A model generated the notes under the pieces. The model was not told the DNA's origin, did not search any database, and was given only the letters and a program-made list of their open reading frames with translations. From Acholeplasmataceae bacterium (GTDB lineage: Bacteria; Bacillota_I; Bacilli_A; Acholeplasmatales; Acholeplasmataceae), in contig DNNX01000104.1 in NCBI GenBank assembly GCA_003497445.1, positions 1 to 8,456 on the forward strand: DNA of 8,456 bases. Reading direction: 5' to 3'. Numbering within the stretch: the stretch's first letter is position 1; each line of letters starts with the position of its first letter. Made by a program: the position numbers and the translations under genes. Below are positions 1 through 5,903 of the stretch, in pieces.

Positions 1-2
1 AT

Positions 3-1142
3 GACGATGACGTTGAACCATTTATATATGCTGAAGATGGTGCTCAGTTTATATTTTATGTGGAGGATGTCTTAACGTATGGCACATCTCCAAATGATAT
101 GATCACGCAAACCCCCATACGAGTTGGAGAAACACAACGTATTGAAATCGGTGAAACAAATTATGCCATGTATGATGTTTATATTAGTCCTTCTACAACG
201 ATGCGTATCATTATAAACATTTCTTCCGTAGATACAAGTGTGAGACAATTACTAATTACTTCTTTGATCCTTTCTCCAATCATTTTAATACTTGTTGGAT
301 TTGGTGGGTATCTCATATTGAAGAAATCGTTTCAACCCATTAATGATGTCATTCAAACCACACGTCATATTAAAGATACCAAACAATATCACATAAGAAT
401 TCCACTTAGAAAAAATGAAGATGAATTGTATCACATGAGTACAATGATCAATGAGATGATTGCATCCACTGAAGATGTGTTAAACAGAGAAAAACAGTTC
501 ACATCCAATGTTTCTCACGAATTAAGAACACCGCTTGCAGTGTTAAAAGCACAACTCGAATTTTTAGATGATAAACTTAAAACATCTGAATACAAAAAAG
601 ACATGCAAGGCATCTTAAAACAAATGCAGTATTTAGAAGATATGGTGAAAACCATATTAATGTTAACAAAGCTTAACGAAGAAAAAACATTTCAAGTAGA
701 AACGATTTCCTTAGTTCCTCTCATCGAAGATGTGTTAGATAGTTTAAAAGAAGATTACAAAGAAAAACACATTCAAACAAATTTAGAAGGTGATGCATCC
801 ATCGCATTTGAAGGTGATATGATGCTTTTGACATCCCTTTTCACAAACCTTATATCCAACGCTATGAAATACAATAAAGATAAGGGAAGTGTGGAAGTAT
901 CAATTGCTAAAGTCAATGATAACATTCAAATTAAAGTAAGTGATACAGGGATTGGGATGTCTGAAGACGATTTAAAACACATCATAGAACCTTTTTACAG
1001 ATCCGATACGATTCGTACACAACACGAATTAAGTTTAGGTGTTGGTATGACCATCGTATCAAACATTATAAATTATTATAAGGGTAAACTGGAAATGACA
1101 TCCACATTAGGTGAAGGGACAACCTTTATCATCACATTATAA
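3..1142 (+). CDS. Sensor histidine kinase, C-terminal part (5' end outside window)
   Basis: This is a membrane-bound two-component sensor kinase that autophosphorylates on His and passes the phosphate to a response regulator. The frame is open from base 3; the GTG at 60 is only an in-frame Val, so the gene starts upstream of the window. Order seen: the end of an extracytoplasmic sensor region, a transmembrane helix (about nt 246-320), a HAMP linker, then the dimerisation domain with the H-box SNVSHELRTPL and the phospho-acceptor His at nt 516-518. The ATPase domain follows, with N-box LISNAMKYN, G1 box DTGIGM, F box EPFYRSD and a divergent G2 box SLGVGMTIV where GLGLxIV is usual. The layout resembles ArlS/CusS-type kinases, whose response regulator gene normally lies just upstream, here out of view. 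The signal sensed cannot be read from the sequence. It ends in a bidirectional terminator. Confidence 0.93.
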   Translation, partial: DDDVEPFIYAEDGAQFIFYVEDVLTYGTSPNDMITQTPIRVGETQRIEIGETNYAMYDVYISPSTTMRIIINISSVDTSVRQLLITSLILSPIILILVGFGGYLILKKSFQPINDVIQTTRHIKDTKQYHIRIPLRKNEDELYHMSTMINEMIASTEDVLNREKQFTSNVSHELRTPLAVLKAQLEFLDDKLKTSEYKKDMQGILKQMQYLEDMVKTILMLTKLNEEKTFQVETISLVPLIEDVLDSLKEDYKEKHIQTNLEGDASIAFEGDMMLLTSLFTNLISNAMKYNKDKGSVEVSIAKVNDNIQIKVSDTGIGMSEDDLKHIIEPFYRSDTIRTQHELSLGVGMTIVSNIINYYKGKLEMTSTLGEGTTFIITL

Positions 1143-1167
1143 AAAAAGCACTCAAGTGCTTTTTTTA
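1141..1167. terminator. Bidirectional Rho-independent terminator
   Basis: The stem is GCAC/GTGC around a TCAA loop, extended on both sides by a run of seven A and a run of seven T. It gives a U-tract in either direction. It lies between the convergent kinase and flavocytochrome genes and serves both. Its arms overlap both stop codons: the kinase TAA at 1140-1142 and the reverse-strand TAA at 1165-1167. Confidence 0.9.
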
Positions 1168-2496
1168 TGTATTGAACTTTTTCACAAGTTGCTTCGCGTA
1201 AGTCAACCCAATTCTGAAGACATCCTTCATAAGGTTTCCAGTAAAACTAAAGGCTTCATAATAAATTTCAACGCGGTTATTTTCTTTTCTAATGCCTTTA
1301 ACAAAAGCATCAATCATTGGTTTTGGTCCACACATAGACACAGATGTGTGATCATCAAGCGCTAGCATATCTAAAGTGAGACGTCCTTTGGTTTTAGAAT
1401 CAATAATATCAAAACTGAAATTAGGATGTTGTTTTTGATAATGTGTCAATAAATCGATATGAACGGCATCTTCAAAACTTCTAACAGCATAATATAAATG
1501 TGCTGGTTTATCTAATGTATTTTGACTTCTTAAATAACTGATAAAAGGTGTTACACCGATACCACCAGCAATCCATACATGTTTGTCTTTTTTTGTTTGA
1601 AATGTCATATGACCAAAAGGGGTACTTACGTGTATTTTCATACCAACTTTTAAGTCTTTGTATAAGTTTTTGGTATGATCTCCGAGTGTTTTAACGGTAA
1701 AATAAATACTTGTATCATCTGAACCTGATATCGTAAAAGGATGTGTCCCAGACATGATCTTCTTTTGATCCAACTTAATAAATGCAAATTGTCCGGCTTT
1801 AAATTTATAAGGTTTTTTCATGGTTAATTTGATGTCCATCATTGTATCGTTTAAATACGTAATTTCTGATACGCTTCCTGTAAATTTAAAGGCAACATGT
1901 TGATAAAATAGTAACATATATAACGACGATCCAATCCCTAAAAGTGATGTTGAGACCATAAAAATCGATAACGCATCAAAACTTAATAAATCGATCCAAG
2001 AGGATGCAAAGCTATGATATAACCCGAGTCCGTATGGCAAAATCATGAGTTTATGAATATATTTAAAATGCTCGTATTTAAATATAAATGATAATAGTGC
2101 CATCACAATCAAAAAGATAAATAAGTTTCTTGCAAGCTCTCCAAGATCTTCAACATCAAGTCCAAGCTGAGCGTATCTCGCTAAAATAATTAACCCATCA
2201 TCACTTGCAGTTGTTTGATGTAAAAAGATCAGACCCAAACTACCGATCGCTAACCAACGATGCCAAAAATAGACTTGATCTAATCCGCCAAAAAGCTTCA
2301 CTAAAAATCGTTGTTTTGTAGAAAGTAAAAAGGTTAAAAACAGGGCCATAAGTATCCAAGATCCAAATAAAGAAGTCGCAAGTACTTCCATATTTAAAAA
2401 TGATTGATTCAACCGTGTTATCCATAAATAACTATTCAATACAAACACAACAACAATAAAGATAAGCCCTCTACCATAGGTTTTTAAAAACGCCAT
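1165..2496 (-). CDS. Ferric reductase/NOX-like membrane flavocytochrome
   Basis: The protein has 443 residues. The N-terminal half (about 1-200) has around six membrane helices of the ferric-reductase-like transmembrane domain. Two His pairs fit bis-heme b ligation: H79 and H93 in WHRW...FLH, and H148 and H161 in IHK...LYH. The C-terminal half is a ferredoxin-NADP reductase-type module. It has a FAD-binding barrel with KFKAGQF and HPFTIS (252-257), and a nucleotide-binding domain with AGGIGVTPF (310-318) and the MCGPKPM motif (388-394). The family moves electrons from cytosolic NAD(P)H through FAD and two hemes to an acceptor outside the membrane (Fe3+, O2 or a partner protein). The acceptor here is unknown. 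The start is supported by GAGGG six bases upstream of the ATG. It is divergent from the apbE operon, which suggests a joint redox role (inference). Confidence 0.9.
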   Translation of the reverse strand: MAFLKTYGRGLIFIVVVFVLNSYLWITRLNQSFLNMEVLATSLFGSWILMALFLTFLLSTKQRFLVKLFGGLDQVYFWHRWLAIGSLGLIFLHQTTASDDGLIILARYAQLGLDVEDLGELARNLFIFLIVMALLSFIFKYEHFKYIHKLMILPYGLGLYHSFASSWIDLLSFDALSIFMVSTSLLGIGSSLYMLLFYQHVAFKFTGSVSEITYLNDTMMDIKLTMKKPYKFKAGQFAFIKLDQKKIMSGTHPFTISGSDDTSIYFTVKTLGDHTKNLYKDLKVGMKIHVSTPFGHMTFQTKKDKHVWIAGGIGVTPFISYLRSQNTLDKPAHLYYAVRSFEDAVHIDLLTHYQKQHPNFSFDIIDSKTKGRLTLDMLALDDHTSVSMCGPKPMIDAFVKGIRKENNRVEIYYEAFSFTGNLMKDVFRIGLTYAKQLVKKFNT

Positions 2497-2525
2497 AACA
2501 TGCCCTCACTTTTTAATATGTCATC

Positions 2526-2554
2526 ATTATAAAAAGACAATATGAAAGTTTCAT
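2526..2554 (-). promoter_or_regulatory. Probable promoter of the flavocytochrome gene
   Basis: Read on the minus strand, a perfect TATAAT lies at 2531-2526, about 30 bases before the start codon. The position 17 bases further upstream (2549-2554) reads ATGAAA, a poor -35, and it falls inside the repeat cluster. A good -10 with a poor -35 covered by repeats would fit a promoter that needs an activator. This is inference from sequence only. Confidence 0.55.
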
Positions 2555-2578
2555 GAAAACATGAAAACTTTATGAATA
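2541..2578. repeat. ATGAA repeat cluster, putative operator
   Basis: There are four related octamers on the plus strand: TATGAAAG (2541), CATGAAAA (2552), CATGAAAA (2560) and TATGAATA (2571). The start-to-start distances are 11, 8 and 11 bases. The two central copies are identical and tandem. The block also forms an imperfect inverted repeat, AAAGTTTCATG (2545-2555) against CATGAAAACTTT (2560-2571), with one unpaired A. It lies between the two divergent -10 boxes. Half-sites about one helical turn apart are typical of OmpR/PhoB-type response regulators, but no binding protein can be assigned here. Confidence 0.5.
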
Positions 2579-2602
2579 TCTTCATTTTCACACCTGTACA
2601 TA

Positions 2603-2611
2603 TGGTATAAT
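2603..2611 (+). promoter_or_regulatory. Extended -10 promoter of the apbE operon
   Basis: TGGTATAAT is a perfect extended -10 (TGnTATAAT), with TATAAT at 2606-2611. No convincing -35 lies 16-18 bases upstream. The expected transcription start is near 2618, which would leave a leader of only about nine bases containing the AGGTGA ribosome-binding site (2618-2623) before the ATG at 2627. Confidence 0.6.
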
Positions 2612-2626
2612 TAGAGCAGGTGAAAC

Positions 2627-3877
2627 ATGATATTAACATACGTTAAAAAAATAGGAATGACGATTTTTGTGTTTGCGATTGCAATCACTTTTTCAGCTTG
2701 TCAGACAAGTGAAGAGTTGCATTCAGTCACCTTTTATGATTATATGTATACGTCGATTACCATATCTCTTTATGCAACCGAAAGTGAAGCAGATACAAAT
2801 TTTGAAGTCATCAGAAATATGTATGCCATGTATGATGCACTTACCAATAATTACGAAGGACTTCCTAGTGATTCAGATTACTTAGAAAACATCTATACGA
2901 TCAATCAACAAAAAGATATCAAATTAGAAATTGATGTTGTGTTATATGAACTTATCCAAGAAGCGTTATCTATTCAAACACTCACAGAAGGGTATTTTAA
3001 CATTGGATTAGGAAAACCAGTGAAAGCTTGGAAAGCATTGATCTCAAACACGCCGAGTGATGTGACGATAGGAACCCATCTTTATGTAAGAACATATGAT
3101 AATACGCCTATTTATGCTACATATGAAGTTCAAGACATGACAGACACAACATATGAACTTTCTGATGGAGTGACGACAGATGTCTATGACATCCATAAGC
3201 TTATTTATGATATCGAAGTCACTCAAGCTGCATTTGAACAAACAATGGCAACCATTGATACGATGTCTATCGAAAACAATGACATCTTATTAGAAGAAGC
3301 AAACAATACATATTACATCACAATATCAGGGTCTGATATTGAACTTGATGTTGGCGCATTTTCTAAAGGGTATACGACTGAAAAAGTGAAACAATATTTA
3401 TTAGAACAAAACATCTCCTATTTTTCAATTTCAGCGGGATCTTCTACCATTAGTGTTGGTCAAAATATCAATAGACCCTCTCAAGATGAAGTGTATATCG
3501 TCTCTCTTACAGATCCGATCACATCCCTTCCGTTTTTTAAAGAACCTTATGGTTTGATTTATATTAAAAATCAATCTCTTGCAACATCTGGAAACTTTGA
3601 ACAATTTACAATGTATGAAGGCAAAAGATATCATCATTTGATTTCGCCATTTACATTATCCCCCACCCATGATTATGCGGCACTCACGATTATTGGTGAT
3701 GATGCAGGAATGTTAGATGCTTTATCCACTGCATTATTTGTGATGCCAAAAGATGTATTTGATCGTTTCATGAAAACACACCAAACATCTTTAAACATAC
3801 AAGTGATACGGTATAACACAGATAACACCATTGACACGTTTATTTCTGATCTTTATTTTGAGGATCTCATGTCATGA
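2627..3877 (+). CDS. apbE: ApbE-like FAD:protein FMN transferase, lipoprotein
   Basis: ApbE enzymes act on the outer face of the membrane and attach FMN from FAD to Thr/Ser of target proteins, using Mg2+. The 416-residue product opens with a lipoprotein signal (two Lys, a hydrophobic stretch, then FSAC), so Cys25 would be lipidated. Family motifs seen: GAFSKGY (243-249), ISAGSS (268-273), TSGNFEQF (320-327), KRYHHLISP (333-341, with a conserved His) and the metal-binding DALSTALF (364-371, Asp364 and Thr368). Between GLGKPVKAW (127-135) and about residue 197 there is extra sequence of some 50-60 residues, which explains the length above the usual 300-350. The start has AGGTGA upstream. It is first in an operon and its TGA overlaps the next ATG. 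No target protein with a clear flavinylation motif lies in the window. Confidence 0.9.
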   Translation: MILTYVKKIGMTIFVFAIAITFSACQTSEELHSVTFYDYMYTSITISLYATESEADTNFEVIRNMYAMYDALTNNYEGLPSDSDYLENIYTINQQKDIKLEIDVVLYELIQEALSIQTLTEGYFNIGLGKPVKAWKALISNTPSDVTIGTHLYVRTYDNTPIYATYEVQDMTDTTYELSDGVTTDVYDIHKLIYDIEVTQAAFEQTMATIDTMSIENNDILLEEANNTYYITISGSDIELDVGAFSKGYTTEKVKQYLLEQNISYFSISAGSSTISVGQNINRPSQDEVYIVSLTDPITSLPFFKEPYGLIYIKNQSLATSGNFEQFTMYEGKRYHHLISPFTLSPTHDYAALTIIGDDAGMLDALSTALFVMPKDVFDRFMKTHQTSLNIQVIRYNTDNTIDTFISDLYFEDLMS

Positions 3878-4341
3878 AAAAACTCACAATAAAAACAAAA
3901 AGAGATATTATATTAGGTATTGGTGTTGTCATATTTACACTACTTGTTTGGCTTGTATTAACATTATCTTTATCTGGTGGTACAGCGACATCTGCAAGCG
4001 TCTATTATGGTTCGAATAGAGAAGCCATTGTCAGTATCGATTTTGTTTCGAATCAAGTACGCATTCATTATTACCAAGACACTCAAACAGAGACAAGATA
4101 CCCGTATGTAGATTTAAACAATCAAACGATTACACTACTTGGTGATTATGAAGTAAGTGGTATCAGACAAGAAGTGGTTATTGGTTATCACTTTGAGAAT
4201 CAATCGGTTCAAATATTAGAAGAATCCTCTCCTTATAACGTGTGTTCTAAACAAGGGATCATTACAAGTGGGGCACTTATATGCTTGCCTAATAGCGTCA
4301 GAGTTGAATTTAAAAACGCAGAAGAAGATTTTATTTTATGA
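3874..4341 (+). CDS. NusG domain II-containing membrane-anchored protein (EetA-like)
   Basis: The protein has 155 residues. There is one N-terminal membrane helix (about 12-34) after a Lys/Arg-rich cytosolic start, then an extracytoplasmic beta-rich domain. The end of the domain is the clearest part: ESSPYNVCSKQGII (117-130) and ICLPNSVRVEF (136-146) match the NusG domain II signature, whose usual form is SxCPDxxC...GxIxxxGxxIVCLPN. Cys124 and Cys137 are kept, but the first Cys of the usual CPxxxC is Ser119 here. Despite the name, this is not a transcription factor. Such proteins sit beside ApbE, Gx transporters and Rnf or extracellular electron transfer genes, and EetA of Listeria is, as I recall, of this kind. 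The molecular role is not settled. It overlaps its upstream and downstream neighbours by ATGA, so translation is probably coupled. Confidence 0.85.
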   Translation: MKKLTIKTKRDIILGIGVVIFTLLVWLVLTLSLSGGTATSASVYYGSNREAIVSIDFVSNQVRIHYYQDTQTETRYPYVDLNNQTITLLGDYEVSGIRQEVVIGYHFENQSVQILEESSPYNVCSKQGIITSGALICLPNSVRVEFKNAEEDFIL

Positions 4342-4847
4342 GTCGAGTTAAAAAACTGACGCTTTATGCAAATTTACTTGCGATTGCCACTGTCTTAAAT
4401 GTATTAGAATCATGGATCAATGTCATTCCTGTTCCAGGGGCAAAAATAGGACTTGCCAATATCGTAACACTTGTGGTCTTAGTCTTATATAGCCCTAAAG
4501 ATAGTATATTGCTTATTGTAATGCGCGTGATCATTGTCTCGTTACTTACAGGCAAACTACTCAACCCGATCTTTTATATGAGTTTATCAGGTGGAATCTT
4601 TGCAAGTCTTGCGATGGCGACGATTTATAAGTTTAATTTCTTTGGCATACCGGGGGTCTCCATTATTGGATCACTCTTTCATACATTGGGTCAAATTGTT
4701 GCAGGGATATTTGTGATTGGATCAGTTGCAGTCATCGGATATTTTCCCATTATGCTTGCCGTTTCTGTGCCTGCTGGTATTGCCACAGGCATCATTGCAG
4801 TAAAGTTTTTAGACGTATTAAATAATTTTACGCAAGTTCGCACGTAA
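4338..4847 (+). CDS. Gx transporter family / heptaprenyl diphosphate synthase component I-like membrane protein (EetB-like)
   Basis: This is a 169-residue, almost wholly hydrophobic protein with about five membrane helices. Family motifs are PGAKIGLANIVTL (33-45), the MRVIIVSLLTGK segment, SLSGGIFASLAM and GSLFHTLGQIVAG, with His115 and Gln119. Members are often annotated as heptaprenyl diphosphate synthase component I, but the fold looks like a small-molecule membrane carrier similar to ECF S-components, so an enzymatic role is doubtful. It is the last gene of the apbE-NusG-II-Gx operon. The same trio occurs in flavin-based extracellular electron transfer and Rnf-associated loci, where EetB-type proteins may pass electrons or quinone/flavin across the membrane (inference). 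No clear terminator follows; the rpmE2 promoter begins five bases after the stop codon. Confidence 0.85.
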   Translation: MSRVKKLTLYANLLAIATVLNVLESWINVIPVPGAKIGLANIVTLVVLVLYSPKDSILLIVMRVIIVSLLTGKLLNPIFYMSLSGGIFASLAMATIYKFNFFGIPGVSIIGSLFHTLGQIVAGIFVIGSVAVIGYFPIMLAVSVPAGIATGIIAVKFLDVLNNFTQVRT

Positions 4848-4851
4848 TCAC

Positions 4852-4880
4852 TTGATAGTTCTTATTTAATTTGATATAAT
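4852..4880 (+). promoter_or_regulatory. Strong promoter of rpmE2
   Basis: TTGATA (4852-4857) and TATAAT (4875-4880) are separated by exactly 17 bases, and a TG at 4872-4873 makes an extended -10. This is the best promoter in the window and fits a highly expressed ribosomal protein gene. The start is expected near 4886-4888, giving a leader of about 46 bases. Confidence 0.9.
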
Positions 4881-4897
4881 AACGCTTGCGAAACTTA

Positions 4898-4917
4898 CTA
4901 TGGCAAACCAGCCATGG
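4898..4917 (+). promoter_or_regulatory. Leader hairpin upstream of rpmE2
   Basis: CTATGGC (4898-4904) pairs with GCCATGG (4911-4917) over seven pairs, one of them T-G, around an AAACCA loop. The hairpin ends three bases before the ribosome-binding site AAGGAG (4921-4926). Leaders of bL31 genes in several bacterial groups carry autoregulatory RNA structures. Whether this one binds bL31 is not shown. It has no T-tract, so it is not a terminator. Confidence 0.5.
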
Positions 4918-4932
4918 CGGAAGGAGAAAAGC

Positions 4933-5256
4933 ATGAGAAAAGACGTTCAACCAAAGACACGTTTAGTCGTTTTTCAAGACTCTCAAACAGATAAACAATT
5001 CTTAATTGAATCTACCATTTCAACCAAAGACACGGTTGTATATCAAGGAGACGGGAAAGAATACCCAGTCGTCAAAGTGGAAGTGAGCTCAGATACTCAC
5101 CCATTTTACACAGGACAACAAACGTTTATTCAAGCTGCGGGACGTGTAGACCGTTTCAACAAACGTTACCAACGTGGTCAACATGCAGTTGAAAAGCCTG
5201 CAGTAGAAGAAGTCAAAGAAGAAGCACCTGCTGAATCAGAAACACAAGAAGACTAA
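4933..5256 (+). CDS. rpmE2: 50S ribosomal protein bL31, type B
   Basis: This is a component of the large ribosomal subunit at the subunit interface. The 107-residue product has the type B signature: MRKDVQPKTRLVVFQD, the IESTIST segment, EVSSDTHPFYTG, and AGRVDRFNKRYQR. There is no Cys, so it is the zinc-free form. Residues 80-107 are an added Glu-rich acidic tail, making it longer than the usual 80-90 residues. The start at 4933 is chosen because AAGGAG lies six bases upstream and the family begins M(K/R)KD. The in-frame ATG at 4900 lies inside the leader hairpin and would add non-family residues. The gene has its own promoter and terminator. Confidence 0.95.
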   Translation: MRKDVQPKTRLVVFQDSQTDKQFLIESTISTKDTVVYQGDGKEYPVVKVEVSSDTHPFYTGQQTFIQAAGRVDRFNKRYQRGQHAVEKPAVEEVKEEAPAESETQED

Positions 5257-5259
5257 TAC

Positions 5260-5290
5260 AAAAAAGCGTGAGTTTCTCACGTTTTTTATT
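5260..5290 (+). terminator. Rho-independent terminator after rpmE2
   Basis: CGTGAG (5267-5272) and CTCACG (5276-5281) pair around a TTT loop. The stem is flanked by an A run before and TTTTTT (5282-5287) after. It lies just after the rpmE2 stop and only about ten bases before the tdk ribosome-binding site, so tdk expression probably relies on partial read-through. Confidence 0.88.
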
Positions 5291-5309
5291 ATCAAAAAAG
5301 GGGATCATT

Positions 5310-5903
5310 ATGTATCATACGTATAAAAATGGATTTATTGAAGTGGTTTGCGGACCCATGTTTGCTGGTAAAACAGAAGAACTTATTCGTCGTATCAAAC
5401 GTTTAGAATATGCAAAACAAAACGTCTTAGTATTTAAGCCAGCCATTGATAATCGTTATTCACTGAAGCCAGAAATTGTTTCTCATAACTTAAGTAAAAA
5501 ACCATCGATTGTGGTGTCATCATCCAGTGAGATCTTATCTCAAGTAGAAAAAGATACACATGCGGTCGTCATTGATGAAGCACAGTTTTTTGATCAAGGT
5601 ATTGTTGATGTTGCTGAAACACTTGCAGATCAAGGTATACGTGTCATTATTGGGGGGTTAGATAGAGATTTTAGAGGCGAACCATTTGGACCTATGCCTG
5701 AACTTTTGGCACGCGCCGAGTTTGTTACAAAACTCACAGCGATTTGCGTAATAAGTGGACTACCAGCCACACGCACACAACGTATCATTGACGGAAAACC
5801 AGCGAATTATCATGATGATACCATATTAGTAGGAGCGTTAGAATCATATGAACCAAGAGCAAGACAATATCACGAAGTGCCAGGAAAAGACGACGCATCT
5901 TAA
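5310..5903 (+). CDS. tdk: Thymidine kinase (TK1-like), zinc site degraded
   Basis: Phosphorylates thymidine to dTMP with ATP in the cytosolic salvage pathway. The 197-residue length is normal for the family. Walker A is GPMFAGKTEELI (15-26); the catalytic Glu lies in IDEAQFF (88-94); GGLDRDFRGEPFG (115-127), the lasso sequence TRTQR (154-158) and VGALESYEPR (174-183) follow. TK1-like enzymes normally hold a structural zinc with four ligands, in CxxC and in the YEARCRxC/H region. Here Cys146 remains but the others read Ser149, Ala184 and Tyr187, so the site is mostly lost; His188 is the only other obvious candidate. The start at 5310 has AAGGGGA upstream. A GTG at 5268 in the same frame lies in the terminator stem and is unlikely. 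Its 3' end overlaps tadA. Confidence 0.94.
   Translation: MYHTYKNGFIEVVCGPMFAGKTEELIRRIKRLEYAKQNVLVFKPAIDNRYSLKPEIVSHNLSKKPSIVVSSSSEILSQVEKDTHAVVIDEAQFFDQGIVDVAETLADQGIRVIIGGLDRDFRGEPFGPMPELLARAEFVTKLTAICVISGLPATRTQRIIDGKPANYHDDTILVGALESYEPRARQYHEVPGKDDAS

Noticed and set aside
60..62. GTG as the start of the sensor kinase
   Set aside because: The same frame is open back to base 3 with sensible sensor-domain residues, and no ribosome-binding site precedes the GTG; the gene simply begins outside the window.
1111..1365. Plus-strand open frame over the terminator and the 3' end of the flavocytochrome
   Set aside because: It runs through the terminator and antisense to a well-supported gene, with no protein-like features.
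3162..3188. DGVTT in the ApbE insert as a self-flavinylation site
   Set aside because: It resembles the start of the flavinylation motif but lacks the Gly-Ala-Thr/Ser part, so it cannot be supported.
4831..4890. CGCAAG/CTTGCG inverted repeat flanking the rpmE2 promoter as a terminator or operator
   Set aside because: Only six pairs across about 50 bases with no T-tract; likely chance.
4900..4932. Upstream ATG for bL31
   Set aside because: It lies in the leader hairpin, has no ribosome-binding site and would add 11 residues before the conserved family start at 4933.
5268..5309. GTG start extending thymidine kinase by 14 residues
   Set aside because: It falls in the rpmE2 terminator stem; ATG 5310 has a good ribosome-binding site and matches family length.
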